A stretch of DNA of 64,000 nucleotides from the NCBI RefSeq assembly GCF_031755915.1, contig NC_083380.1, forward strand, positions 33,689,501 through 33,753,500. Direction: 5' to 3'. The stretch is from Ziziphus jujuba (taxonomy: Eukaryota > Streptophyta > Magnoliopsida > Rosales > Rhamnaceae). The notes under the pieces are model-generated. The model was not told the origin of the DNA. It was given only the letters and a program-made list of their open reading frames with translations, and searched no databases. Below are positions 35,631 to 47,809 of this stretch, piece after piece (positions within the stretch are counted from its first letter, which is position 1; each line of letters starts with the position of its first letter). The translations under genes and the position numbers were made by a program.

Positions 35631-38600
35631 TTCTGACCATTCATTTGCATCAAGATATTCCTCTACAGTTCTTCTCCAATTTTCATCTAGTTCTGGTATA
35701 TATATATATATATATATAATTATTCTGCACCATTTCATGTCCCCGCATTTCCATTTTAATCGTTGGTTTGATTTATTTATGTACTTCATTTCATGATCAG
35801 TTTGACAAATGGCCTAGCAAACATTATTAAGGACCATGGAAAGTAGTAGGAGCAGAGGAGATTCCGGAGACACTATTTGTACCTAAAAAAGATTCTATAT
35901 ATACTTGCAGAGTTGTGCTTTCCTTTTGGGTGAGCTCTTATGCAAACTGTTGTAAGGAACTGAGCAATGTATGAAATGCATCAGGCAGAGAAGATTTACT
36001 ATGCACTAGTCATGTTTACACTTGATTTCTTCTGAAAAGGATTGAGCAGAATATATTGACTGGTTATGCATAGCCATTATTGCATGAAATTTAGTTTTTT
36101 ATTTCATTATACTATGTGTCATTTTGTTTTTCGTAATGTTCTACTCACTTGGGAAAGCTAATTTTCATAACTTTGGTTGTTTGCATAAATACCCTCATGA
36201 CTTAAAAATGTTCATCGATTATCATCTTTAATTGAATTAAGCCCTTTTTAACTTACATTTGCAGGTTCCAATAGTTACACCTCTTCAGGAAGTTCGAAAT
36301 AAGCTCTCTGGTTGATCTTCTCCCTAAGAAAATTTGGCTGTGGTTGAAGCATCTTGATTCTGCTGGCTGAGTCAGTTTTAAGCTTGTCGTTAACTCTTTC
36401 AGTTACTTAATTAACTCATTTATTATATTGTTTTCTATTTCAGTTGAATTTTACTTATGCATGTGACTTTTGTGAATAATTTTATTCCTATAACAGTGCA
36501 GGCTGGACTTTCATGGTGCTGGTGTAGATCTTGGGATGGACGCAAACCTAATTTTCTTCTCTTTTCTGGGAATTTTGGACATTTCCTGGATATTTGTCTT
36601 TCTAATTGTCAAAGTTGACCGGAATGCATAGGAAATCATGTATTATACATAGTTTGACAAGCAACCTTAGCAAGCACAAAAGTAGTTTGAAAGCAAGGGA
36701 ATCCAAGGCGATTAATTCAGAAAATTTCCTAATAGTATTTTGCAAGTGGCTACAAATCCTATGCTTCATTCTGCTAAACATTTATAATTGCATTTTACTT
36801 CTGGTCCGAGTACTTGAGACATAATTATATGCACTAATCATGTTTCTACTTAATTAGTGTCTTCAATAAAACATTAAGCAGTAAACACTGAAAATTCAGC
36901 GCTATCATATTCTGTTAATATGTATAGGTTAATTGGACCACTTGGACAAACAAATACTGATAAATATACACGACATTCTGTTTTCATATTATTAGATGTG
37001 AATGTGAATGGATATCCACATGATATGGAATGATGTTTTATATTTATTTTTTATATAATCAAATTAATCTTACTCAATTACATTTGCAGGTTCCTATATA
37101 TACTTGAATAGCTACTTCATGAGTTTGATACAAGTTTTCTGACACTGGCGGCTGAAGTTTTTTGATTGGGGAAGGCTAGCCCAAGATTTTTCACATCCCT
37201 TAAATACATTTCTAATAAGACCATTTTCTAATTTTTTGATGTTTTATGAGGGTTTTTTATCACAAGTCATGTTTCTGGATAGCTGTTTGGATGCACAGAA
37301 CTTATGCTGTTAGAATTTTTATTTTTACTTTTTTTAAAAACTATATGAGTGTTATTAACGCATGCTGGTGGTATGTACATTGCATGGTTGTGGACAGCAG
37401 GACTATTTACATAGAAATCTTCTTTTCAACATGAATTTAGATCATTTGGATGAGTTATTTAGATTGAAGAAGGAAAAAATCACAGCAAAATATTTAGTAA
37501 AAGAATCAAAGTTTCAGCATTGCCAAGCATTGATTCTATTAAATTATTACTAATCTTATTAAATCGTTAAAATACAGATTTATTATGTATATTATGCTTA
37601 ACATTTTTCTTTATTTGAAAGTTAGTTTTTTTAAGCATGTGATATAAATATTAAATTATTATTGATTTTAAAAACTTAAACTATTAAAATACAGATTTAT
37701 TATATATATTAAGTTATGTGTAATAAATTATCACCAAAATTTCTTTCTCATCATTTCTTTCTTATATTAATTGACATTATGAATCCAACAAATAAATACC
37801 ATGTCAGAGGCAAGGGTACGATTATTTTATTCTGAGGGGCGCTGTTATGATGGTACAATAATGATGCATTTTTTTATCATCAAAATTTTAAAGATATATT
37901 ACACTGTTTATATTTAAGATTTTTTTTAATTATAGTAAAATATTTTTATCATGTTATAAAAATGTAAATATAAAAAATCGGTTGTAATAAAAAAAAAAAT
38001 TCAAAAACATACAGTGTAATATATTAAAATTTTAAAATATTAATTAAAAGCATATCAATAACGTTTGTAGAGCAACAGTTTCTTTCCATACATATGGTGT
38101 AGGTATTCAAGCAGTAAATTGTTTATTGTTTCACAATTTTTTTCCTTATATCAACTTCAATAATGGAAAAAATACTGAATTAAACCGTCAGTCCAATGAG
38201 AATTCTTTGTCATGCTCCTCTTTTTTATGTATTTTGTGTAGTACATATACATGCACGGACCGACGTAGGGTCCACGTGCACCCCTTAATTTTTTTCTTTC
38301 TTTTCTATTATTTTATTATTTTATCCTATTCTTCTTCACAAATGCTCTATGTGCTCCTCCTCATTTTATCTCTATCTAGGTTTTTTTACTTTTTTTTTTT
38401 ATATATTTTTAAAATATTTTATTCCAATTATCCATTTGTATTCCTTACTTTTCTTCAATATTAATTGTTTAATATAATCAAAATATTTATCTTGTAATGT
38501 AATACTTTTTTAGCTTAATTTCGTAATATGTATTTAAATACAATTATATGTAACTAAAAAAAATGCTTATTACTATATTTTTTATATTTATATTTTTTTT

Positions 38601-38999
38601 TCCCTAAGTTTCAAATTACTTTGGTTAGTTAAATTTTAATAAATTTGTTTCTCCTTCTTTTGCTTTAAGGAGTATGTTTAATTTTTTTAATTAAAATTCA
38701 ATCAATTTATGATTGCCAAAGCATTTATATTATTATTTTTAACCTATTGTGTTTAGTGAAATTTCTAATTAAGTTTATTATGATATAACAAACAATGTCT
38801 CATTGTCTCATTTTATTTAACCAGAGCGTATATGCATTATAGTTTGCAATGATGGATGTCTATAGCTACATTATTTTTTTTCAACTTTTTTTTTTTGGGT
38901 GAATTATTTTTCTTCAACTTAAATAAAATACATTATAATATAATCGTCTGAATTTAACATTTTAAAAATAACGAAACTGATAGCAAAGAGGTTGATTTT
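35631..38999. other. Non-coding CNL 3' flank and AT-rich spacer
   Basis: I see no gene. An AT microsatellite is at 35698-35718. 36240-36390 resembles later flanks (GCAGGTTCC, GGTTGATCTT). 36826-37860 matches 13470-14340 after the first NLR, in the same order, so it is a duplicated NLR 3' flank. 37880-38980 is AT-rich with long A and T runs and no convincing coding frame. Confidence 0.7.
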
Positions 39000-39955
39000 T
39001 AGAAATTTAATGGTGAGGACATGGATCTGGTTCAAGTTGAATGGGCGGGAGCTTTGAAAGGGAAGAAATTTCTCCTTGTTCACGATGATGTTAGGAATGA
39101 GGATTACTTTGTACAGGAAGTGGTCAAAAGACCTTTCGAAAGTGGAACATATGGAAGGAAAATTATCGTGACAACATGCAATGAAAGTGTTGCATAAGAG
39201 ATGCGAAAAAATATCCAGCCTTATCAGCTAAAGACAATGTCTAGTGAGGATTACTGGAAATTATTCGTATAACATGCTTTCAATGATGTAGATCCAAGTG
39301 CGCATCCAAAACTAGAAGAAATCGGTAGATATATTGTAGAAAGATGCAAAGGTCTTCCTTTAGTGGTAAAATCACTTGGCAGTTCCTTACATCATCAACT
39401 AAATCCAAATGAGTGGGAGAAGATACTAAATAGCGATATGTGGGAAGTACCAAGAGAGAAAAATTGCAGACCCTTCTTCCCTCTCTTGGAATCCTGTCTA
39501 TATCTAATTTTCCAGAACTGGAGTCATTTCCAGAATGCAGATAGCCCTCTAATTTAAATCATCTTAGTATTGACAAGTGCAATAAATTGTTTGCAAGCCG
39601 CAGACAATGTGATATACAAAGACTCACTTCTCTTACAAGTTTATGCATCAGCGGCATTGATGTAGTAGTGTTGGATTCATTTCCAGAGGAGCGGCTGCTG
39701 CCCACCACTCTCATTAAGCTCAAAATCAAATCATTTCCACACATTAAAGCCGTTAGCGGAAATGCCTATCGACACCTCTTTTCCTTTCAACAATTGGAGA
39801 TTTCTAGCTGTGATGAGCTGCAGTGCTTGCCAGAAGAAGGGCTGCTCACGTCTCTTTCGCAATTGTATATCAACTACTGTCCTTTGTCGACACAAAGGTG
39901 CCGGAGACAGATAGGAGAAGATTGACCCAATATTTCCCACATCCCTCGCATAAGG
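39000..39955 (+). pseudogene. Internally deleted CNL fragment
   Basis: 39000-39470 encodes part of an NB-ARC domain (LKGKKFLLVHDDV as kinase-2, GRKIIVTTCNESVA, ERCKGLPLVVKSLGSSL) with in-frame stops near 39195 and 39270. At about 39470 it jumps, in another frame, to distal LRR sequence (ILSISNFPELESFPE, LPSNLNHLSIDKCNKLF, SLTSLCISGIDVV, SCDELQCLPEEGLLTSLSQL, ending RRQIGED). Compared with the CNL at 28850-35630, the missing part is everything from just after GLPL to the late LRRs, so one deletion of about 2 kb explains it. No CC or P-loop is present. Its downstream DNA (40242-40310) carries the same flank sequence as the other NLR loci. Confidence 0.85.
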
Positions 39956-42663
39956 AATTGATGGTTTGCCAATATGGTGTTCGTTGAGCTCCATCGAGAT
40001 GTGTCCACTTTCATTCACTTGCCCAATTTTCTCTCCCAGTAACTACCTTTCATTTACTATTTCATTATTTTGCGTTCAATTTTCAATTTCGTTCTGTTAT
40101 TTGCTGCTCTAAGTAGTTTGTAAAGTGATCCTATCAAACAAAAAAGTAATTATCAAATATGGGAATCTAAGGGAATTAATTCAGAAATGATACTGAAAAG
40201 TAGATTGCAGGACTAGAAGTCAGGCAGTCAGTACTTATAGTATATGCACTAATCATGCTTCTACTTAACTAGTATCTTCAATAAAACGTCAAGAAGTAAA
40301 CATTGGGTATATGCCTAATTAATATACTGAAATTTGGATTTTTTTTTTCATGATTTTATTATTTTCTAGTTCATGTACTCCAAGTTACATAATATACATA
40401 ATCCTCTGTTCTCAAATTTACAGTTGCATGCTGGGAATTTTTGGATACGACACGTTTTGAAATTATGTCTGTTGCCAATTTTTTTTACATAGCTAAACTT
40501 TCTGAACTTACATTTGCAGGTTACCACTTCATGAGAATGATGATACAAGTTATCTGGTTGATCTTTTGCCTTAGATTTGGTTTTGGGGTCAAGCTGTCTG
40601 GTTCATCCTAAGATTGTTTCCATTACAGTTCATGGTATAAATAGTATCTATTTTTGTAGAATGTTACTATTTCGAGTTCCTGGGAACAATATTTCATCTT
40701 TATAATATCAAAGATCAACTAGTTTATGTACTTGCTGGGATGGATGGGAAAGGAATTTTCTGTTTGATGCTGGGATTTATCTTTGTGATCATGTTGCAGA
40801 TTGACTGGTTTAATGTGCTTAATTCTTGTATGCTTGTAATGGTCTGGGAACATACGTTATGTGGCAGGATAGTTTGTTTAGATGGATGGGAAGTAGATGT
40901 CATATTAAATGCTTGAGCACCCGCTTGAAAAGTCTTAAACTGCTTGATGATTCTGATAGAAGCTCTTTGGTTGATATTTTGCCTCAGATTTGTCTGTGAG
41001 TGGAGCATCAAGGTTATGATCAAGTCACAAGCTTTGTTTATGTTACAATTCATTGTATTGTTATATTCTGTTTCAATTGAATTTTATTGACGAATGTAAA
41101 TAAATTTTTATCTTTATAAAAATCCAGATTGAGCAGTTTATTTGTGATTTAATTTTAAGAAAAATAAGTGGGTTTTCATAAAAGGTTTTATGGAGGTGCT
41201 ATACTGGGTCTTTTGGACATTTCCTTTGACTGTTTGTCTTTTATAATATTGAGCAGATATGGTAAATATGCACAAAAATTTTCTTTCATCAGAAATAGCT
41301 CTAAAGTACTTCAATTGGATGCGATTAGAGACCAAGTATAGAAACCTCTACTAACAATAAATGCCTATGAATTTGCAGACTGCACATAGTTCTCTATATA
41401 AATTCACCATGTGTATAAATCAATACAAAAAATAAAATAAAAAGAGGGATAAGCTTACAGGACCGCCAAAATCTGTAATCCTCTGTAGGACTTCAAGTAT
41501 GCCTTTCTCACCTATTATATAATTCAAAGTCATAAACCAGGAAATAAAACAAGCAGAACAATTCAAAATTTTCCTTAGAAAGCTTACATTCAAATGCAAG
41601 GGCCATTTAATCAAAACCATTGCAAGCTACTTTGTAAAATAATTAAAAGAAGAAGGAGAAGAAGAAGGAGAAGAAGAAGCAGAAGAAAAACACACTAACC
41701 TTCTATCTTTGGGGCAAATTAGAAACTTCCAAGAATAAAGCAGCAGTGATGAGGAAGAGAATGCCTCACCCTACAAACAACCAATCTGAATTGTAAATCT
41801 GAAATTCTTTTAAATGAAAATGGAATACAGAACTTTCATTTAAGAAACAAAACCCAACAGCTGAAATCCTAATCATCGACTGACAAGGACATTAGCCACA
41901 GAGTGAAAAGATTCATCCACAGAAGCAGACATTGTGGTAAATTTGCATGATAAACCACGTTGTGAGCCCAAAGTTAAATGGTCATTTCACAATAAATCCT
42001 TTGGCCAGTGACCAAAGGATTGCTTTTATCTACCTGTAGTCAAACGCATGCACTTATTTAGAATGAGGCTGTACAATCACTTAAAATATTTTTATTTAAC
42101 CATGGGCATCTAACGCCTGCGATTAAGAAGTTGTTCTTGAATGCACTCTTCATTACCATGTGAGACAATAATCCTACGCAGATATAGATAACCATAATCC
42201 TTTCCCATATGCATCAAGCTATACTTAATACAAATTATTTTCCTTTACTCATGGGAATATTAGTTTAATATTGTCACAGACTAAACCATGTAGTTGTCCT
42301 AGAATAGCCTTCAAAAAGAGAAAATCTAACAGCCATATGATTACTTGATACTATGGAGGTACTATCTTTGAGAAATTTACTTATGTGCATCATTTACTGC
42401 CCTGTATTCCATATTAGAAGAGTCACATGATTACTAATACTAAGCAGGCACTATCTCCAAGCACAAAACTTAAGTTGTATCATTTTCCATCCATCAACCC
42501 ATTTAAGAGCTATATTATCAACCGTTTTTCAGATCTAAACCATTACACAAAAGTCACAGAAAGCTTTTGCAAAGGCATGGTTAAATTTTTTAGATGTATT
42601 TTGAACTAATAATAGAGGAGAGGCTACTTACTATCCTAATAATGCAAAAGAAAAAGTAACTTA
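39956..42663. other. Spacer; possible 3' UTR exons of the PPR gene
   Basis: No protein-coding gene is visible. 40242-40310 repeats the NLR 3' flank. 40500-41120 contains two or three degenerate copies of a GGTTGATCTTTTGCCT...TTTGG segment, also seen near 26170 and 36310. A GAA/GGAGAA purine microsatellite is at 41645-41695. On the minus strand a consensus donor GAGAAG|GTAAGT at 42659-42670 lies just past the PPR stop, so this side may include a spliced PPR 3' UTR. Downstream exons cannot be placed by eye. Confidence 0.5.
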
Positions 42664-42670
42664 CCTTCTC
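42659..42670 (-). other. Consensus splice donor just after the PPR stop
   Basis: On the minus strand GAGAAG|GTAAGT lies about 20 bp beyond the TAA. It suggests a 3' UTR intron in the PPR transcript. Confidence 0.5.
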
Positions 42671-42683
42671 AATCACCCTTCAT

Positions 42684-44483
42684 TTATGCAGATCCTTCAA
42701 GTGCAGATAGCAATCGACTATTTTCTACTTCAATCCAACTGGATCCTGGCATTTTTTGTACATCTCTAATCTCCATCAGTTCTCTCAGCATTCCTGCACC
42801 ATCCCAATTGCTAATACCAGCATGCATATTTGATAACAAAACATATGTTGATGGGTCTTTTCTATCTAGTTCTAATGCATGCTCTGCTGCACGTTTCCCA
42901 GTTTCTGTATCCCCATGAACCTGACAAGCACCAAGTAAAGTTTGCCAAACCAGCACACCTGGTTGAAAAGGCATTTTCAGGATTAATTCCTCTGCTTCTT
43001 TTGTATGTCCAGCTCGACCTAGAAGATTTACCATACATGCATAATGATCTTCTCCAGGACATATTCCATGGTCACGAGTCATGGAAGAGAAATATTTCCA
43101 TCCTTCATCAATAAACCCTCCTTGGCTACAAGCATAAAGTACACAAATCAAGGTGATGTCATTTGGTTCAACTCCTTCCATCCTCATCTTCTCAAAAATC
43201 TCAAGAGCTTCTCTAGCTTGGCCATTCTGTGCACAACCCGTGATCATCGTTGTCCAAGAGATGACAGAACGATAATTCATTGATCGAAAAGCATCCCATG
43301 CATCATTCATGCATCCACATTTTGCATACATATCTACCAGTGCATTATCAACACAGACATCAATTTCTGTTCCAAGTTTAATTCTCAAACCATGAATTTT
43401 CTTCCCTTCTTCCAAAGAAGCCAAATTAGCACAGGCGTTCAGGGCAGTTGCAAAGGTAAATTTGTTGGGCAGTACACCCATTTTCCTCATTTGAGCAACT
43501 ACATCAAGCGCTCTGCTTGGTTCCCCACATTGAAGGCAGCCAGCAGCCATTTCGGTCCAAGAGCACACATCTCTTGATGGCATCTCATAAAAAGCTTTGA
43601 AACCATCAACCAACTTCTGATTCTTAATATACATATCCACCAAAGAATTCCCTATGATAGTCTCAGCCCCAAGGCCATACTTTACAAGCTTCCCATGAAC
43701 TTGCAGACCCATCTTAAGATCAGAAAGAGCAGCCAACCCAGTGAGAACGCTAGAAAATGTAAAGTGGTCAGGACACACACCCTCATGGTTCATCCGGTAC
43801 CAGAATCTAGGAAGTTCCGAAAATGAAAACTGAACATAGGCAGCAATCATAGCATTCCAAGACACAATATTCTTATCCAAACACTTCTCAAAAACTTCCA
43901 AAGCCTCTTCCAACTTACCATGCCTTGTCAGAGCAGTCAAAAACGAGTTCGTCAAGAATGTATTCCACTCAAATCCCAACCGAACAACAAGTGCATAAAT
44001 CTGGTAACAAGCTTGAGACATATTCTCATTCAACGAAATGGCATGAAGTGCACCGACGAGCGTGAATTCATTCGGTTTCACCGTCCCATCGCGAAGCATC
44101 CCACAGAAGAGAGAAAGGGCATCTTTAGGATACCCATAATGAACAAAACCCGTAATAACAGCAGACCAAGATACAACATTCTTGCTAGGCATTTCTTCGA
44201 ACAGTTGGACCCCATCAAAAATATCCCCACATTTTAAATACATATTAAGTAAATGATTATGGAGGAAAGGGGAAAATGGAAGCGACCCTTTAAGGAATTT
44301 AGCATGGATTGCTCTTCCATGGGGTAAATTAGAGGTTTGGGCATATCCACGCAACAAATCAGTGCAAGTGTCTTCTACCAAGGCCAAGCTGTTGTGTAAG
44401 CCTTTTGACAGAAAAAGACTATGAAAAGGAGCAAGAAAAGTTGAAAACCATCCAAACGAACCACGTCTTCTTGGACGAAACAT
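42684..44483 (-). CDS. PLS-class pentatricopeptide repeat protein with E domain
   Basis: Intact single-exon ORF of 599 residues. It has a basic, hydrophobic N terminus (MFRPRRRGSFGWFSTFLAPF) suggesting organelle import, then PPR motifs in the P-L-S pattern (for example HNHLLNMYLKCGDIFDGVQL, NVVSWSAVITGFVHYGYPKD, VDNALVDMYAKCGCMNDAWD, SVISWTTMITGCAQNGQARE), and a C-terminal E domain (VWQTLLGACQVHGDTETGKR, YVLLSNMHAG, PGSSWIEVENS). There is no DYW domain, so if it edits RNA it would need a deaminase partner. PLS-E proteins bind organellar transcripts and act mostly in C-to-U editing. It is divergent from the HSP20 fusion gene at 45195, with a 711 bp spacer. It is the only intact copy in the window; three broken copies follow. 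Confidence 0.92.
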   Translation of the reverse strand: MFRPRRRGSFGWFSTFLAPFHSLFLSKGLHNSLALVEDTCTDLLRGYAQTSNLPHGRAIHAKFLKGSLPFSPFLHNHLLNMYLKCGDIFDGVQLFEEMPSKNVVSWSAVITGFVHYGYPKDALSLFCGMLRDGTVKPNEFTLVGALHAISLNENMSQACYQIYALVVRLGFEWNTFLTNSFLTALTRHGKLEEALEVFEKCLDKNIVSWNAMIAAYVQFSFSELPRFWYRMNHEGVCPDHFTFSSVLTGLAALSDLKMGLQVHGKLVKYGLGAETIIGNSLVDMYIKNQKLVDGFKAFYEMPSRDVCSWTEMAAGCLQCGEPSRALDVVAQMRKMGVLPNKFTFATALNACANLASLEEGKKIHGLRIKLGTEIDVCVDNALVDMYAKCGCMNDAWDAFRSMNYRSVISWTTMITGCAQNGQAREALEIFEKMRMEGVEPNDITLICVLYACSQGGFIDEGWKYFSSMTRDHGICPGEDHYACMVNLLGRAGHTKEAEELILKMPFQPGVLVWQTLLGACQVHGDTETGKRAAEHALELDRKDPSTYVLLSNMHAGISNWDGAGMLRELMEIRDVQKMPGSSWIEVENSRLLSALEGSA

Positions 44484-45194
44484 CTAACGTCTCGCTCTCT
44501 CCTCCACTTCGCACGCCTAGTTCTCAACGACTTAACGACCAACGACTATTTGGGAGGTAAAGAAACGTTTTTTTTTTTTTTTTTTCGGCGTTTCTAGCTC
44601 GTTTTATTTCTTGTCACAATAAAAACGCAAATATTTTACTTCAAATTTATAAAATAATCCTAACAAATTTATATTAAAATATGCATGAAAAATTAAATTA
44701 ACACTATTTTTGGGTTTATATATATATATATATGCTTTTGTGTATTCAAAAATTAATTTTAGAGAAACTCCTTTTTTAAAATACTAAATTATGTAAGAAA
44801 TTTGGAAGTACATTGAAAACGAAATAAAAAGGTTTCTATGGCTGTTCCGTGCAAAGAGGGAAAGGATAAGGATCTGTAAAACTGCTTCAAAAAAAAAAAA
44901 AAAAAAAAAAAAAGGATCTGTAAAAGGTACACTTCAAAAGAAAGAAAGACTCCCTAAACAGAGAAAGCAATCCCAAAACCCCCCAAAAATTCAAGGGGGG
45001 AAAAAAAAAGTTGAAAGAAAGAAAAATATATTCCCTAATTTTCGTAAAGTTGGACAACCAATTAAAGAATATTTTTTTGTTACCTTAGCAAAGCCAACAT
45101 CTTGTAGTATAAAAACAGATATAAACACTCTTTGATTTACTAACTCTATAGAAATATAAAAGGTTCCAACTACGCAACAAAATTAAATTATTTC
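44484..45194. promoter_or_regulatory. Divergent promoter region between PPR and HSP20 genes
   Basis: 711 bp between two divergent start codons. It contains T and A runs (44567-44586, 44889-44913), an AT dinucleotide stretch near 44717-44735, and TATAAAAA at 45108-45115, 80 bp before the HSP20 ATG. The same spacer, with the same landmarks, recurs upstream of the HSP20 copies at 48897, 55294 (before the LTR) and 61662. Confidence 0.7.
45108..45115 (+). promoter_or_regulatory. TATA box of the HSP20 fusion gene
   Basis: TATAAAAA followed by CAGATATAAAC, 87 bp before ATG 45195. The same motif and spacing occur at 48811 and 61574 before the other intact copies, so it is probably functional. Confidence 0.65.
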
Positions 45195-46351
45195 ATGGAA
45201 AACACAGTTGGATGTAAAACTAACCGTTTGTACACGGACTTCGAACCTTATTGCATTTGGCATAAAAAGGAAGATACTAACACTCTTGATGTTCATCTTG
45301 AAGGTAAACTTCTCTATATAATATATATATATATATATATTCAATTCCTTTCATTTTTAATATTTGTCAATATATATTTTATCATTTATAATTCTTTTCT
45401 TAGAATTCTTTTCTATTTCGATATTTTGAATTTACAATCATATATATGGGTTATTTATTCACAATCCCATATACGGTTACTAAATAAATATAAATCTTGT
45501 ACACCTACTCGCAAATAACTTAATTTATTTTTTGTTTTATGATATGTTTGGATTTATAATTAATTATCTTGTGAATGTACTTGAAATATTTATTAATTAA
45601 AGTTTAAAGAGCTCTATGTTGGATATATATATGTATACATATAATTGTCATGCTTTAGAAACTCTATATATATATATATATATAATTGTCATGCTTTAGA
45701 AACTCTATATTAAAAATTACATTAAAAATAAATATATAGAAGTAAACTGAAATAGAAATTGAAACAAAATATTAATTAGAACAATTAATAATTTAATCCA
45801 AACAATTAATATTATTAATTCCCTTTTGGCCACGGGCAGGTTTCAAAAATCAACAGCTGAAGGTTGTGATCAACGACGGGAGGATACTAACAATCTCCGG
45901 AGAACGACCATTGGACAACAACAACAAATGGAGTCGTTTTAGCAAACAAATCAAACTGGCAGACAACATCAATGTCAACGACATTCGTTCCAAGTTAGCC
46001 GGAGGGATTCTCTCAGTTGTGATGCCCAAGAAACCAGAAAAGATCTCTATGTCCATTTCCCTGGCGTCGGAAGTCATCCAAACGGCGACGAAGAATGCAG
46101 GTGGTTGTAGGTTGGAGAAGGATAACAATATGGGCATCAAAGTTGGGGTTGTGCTTGTGTTTTTGCTCCTGGGATTTGGAATTTATGTGAAATGTATATG
46201 CGGAAAGTCAAATTCTGCCATGAAAAACACAGTTGGATGTCAAACCAACCGTTTGTATACGGACTTCGAACCTCATTGCATTTGGCATAGGAAGGAAGAT
46301 ACTGATATTCTTGATGTTCATCTTGATGGTAAACTTCTCTACATAATATAT

Positions 46352-46389
<38 letters not shown>

Positions 46390-47064
46390 ATCCTTTCATT
46401 TTCAATATTTGTCAATTGTAACTTAATTAATACATATATATATATATATATATATCTAATCATTTACAACTATTTCCTCGAAATTCTTTATATGTAGATG
46501 TTTTGAATTCACAATCTCATATATAGATTACTAAATAAATATAAATGTTATACATCTCCTCACAAACAACTTAATCATTTTTTATTTTATGATATGTTTG
46601 GATTTATAATTAATTATTTTCTGAATGTATCAGAAATATTTATTAATTAAAATTTAAAAAGCTCTATGTTGGATGTATATGTATGTTTGTATATATATAT
46701 ATATATATAATTGCCATGCTTTAGAAACTCTATATTAAAAATTACATTAAAAATAAATATATAGAAAGTAAACTGAACTAGAAATTGAAACAATAATTAA
46801 TTAGAACAATTAATAATTTAATCCAAATAATTAATACTATTAATTCCCTTTTGGCCGGGGGCAGGTTTCAAAAAGCAACAGCTGAAGCTTGTGATCACCG
46901 ACGGGAGGATACTGACAATCTCCGGAGAACGACCATTGGACAACAACAACAAATGGAGTCGTTTTAGCAAACAAATCAAACTGGCCGACAACATCAAAGT
47001 CAACGACATTCGTTCCAAGTTAGCCGGAGGGATTCTCTCTGTTGTGATACCCAAGAAACCATAA
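45195..47064 (+). CDS. Tandem fusion of two RTM2-like HSP20 units
   Basis: Exons 45195-45303, 45840-46328 and 46865-47064 (phase-1 GT..AG introns) give a 265-residue frame. Unit 1: start METNxx-like leader with LYTDFEPYCIWHKKEDT, alpha-crystallin core (GRILTISGERPL, NKWSRFSKQIKLADN, AGGILSVVMPKKP) and a transmembrane helix VGVVLVFLLLGFGIYV. No stop follows; the frame runs through four codons derived from a 5' UTR (SNSA) into a second unit starting MKNTVGCQTNRLYTDFEPH, spliced to a second crystallin core. That core ends at TAA 47062-47064, where the other copies have a Glu codon, so the second membrane helix (encoded by 47155-47210) is lost. The family (RESTRICTED TEV MOVEMENT 2-like small HSPs) is membrane-anchored. 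The predicted product has a helix between two chaperone domains. Expression as one transcript is inferred. Confidence 0.78.
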
Positions 47065-47271
47065 ATTCTCCCCATGTCCATTTCCCTGGCATCCGAAGTC
47101 ATCCAAACGGCGACGGAGAATGCAGGTGGTTGGAGGTTGAAGAAGGATAAAAATATGGGCGTCAAAGTTGGGGTTGTGCTTGTGTTTTTGCTTCTGGGTT
47201 TTGGAATTTATGTGAAATGTTTATGCGGAAAGCCGTTTGATCCTTGTGCTGTATTGAAAAGTAGTTGGTGA
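47065..47271 (+). pseudogene. Orphaned C-terminal tail of the second HSP20 unit
   Basis: After the TAA at 47062-47064 the same frame stays open to 47271 and encodes the usual tail: spacer, VGVVLVFLLLGFGIYVKC membrane helix and the ending DPCAVLKSSW. Only one nonsense codon separates it from the fusion gene, so the stop is recent or is bypassed. Confidence 0.8.
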
Positions 47272-47809
47272 TATGTAAAAAATAGTGGGGTTCCAACTAT
47301 ATTTGGTGCATTTATGAAATGCGTAAACAACCTTTTATGAACGAAGGTTCGAGGTGTTTTATATATGTAATTGTGTTCGGTTCACTATAGCAATCAAATT
47401 TCCATCATGCATTTCTTCATTTTCATCCTAGTTATTATGCTACAGAAATAGTTTAATGTATTTGAATTTCTTGTATTTTTTTTTTTTTTCTCTCATTATG
47501 ATTTGGAAACAGATGTTTAGGCTATATCGTTTATTGTCTTATTATAATTACATGTAAAAATATGGTTATTAGATTATTTAGTTTTAACTGCTGCAATTGT
47601 TTGCACAAGGGTATCATCCACACATGCATTAGTTCACGAACTCCATACATGAAGGTTAAAGATTAGAGGTTTTGTTGCTAAGATATGATTAAATTTTTAA
47701 AAACTACTTTGGAGTAATACTGGAAAAGTAACTACTTACTAGCCCAATAATGCAGAAGAAGAGGAAACTTGCCCACTCTAAGTCACTTTCGTTCATTCGA
47801 ACCCTTCAA
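47272..47809. other. HSP20 3' flank, duplicated unit
   Basis: No gene. It closely matches 49912-50440 (AATGGGGTTCCAACT, TTTTATGAACGAAGG, CATGCATTAGTTCACGAACT) and, partly, 56319-56890 and 62725-62815. It is the downstream part of the duplicated PPR-HSP20 module. Confidence 0.8.

Noticed and set aside
45850..46355. Minus-strand frames opposite the HSP20 exons (also at 46818, 49455, 55892 and 62253)
   Set aside because: Shadow frames; the plus-strand frames carry the alpha-crystallin domain, splice sites and TATA box.
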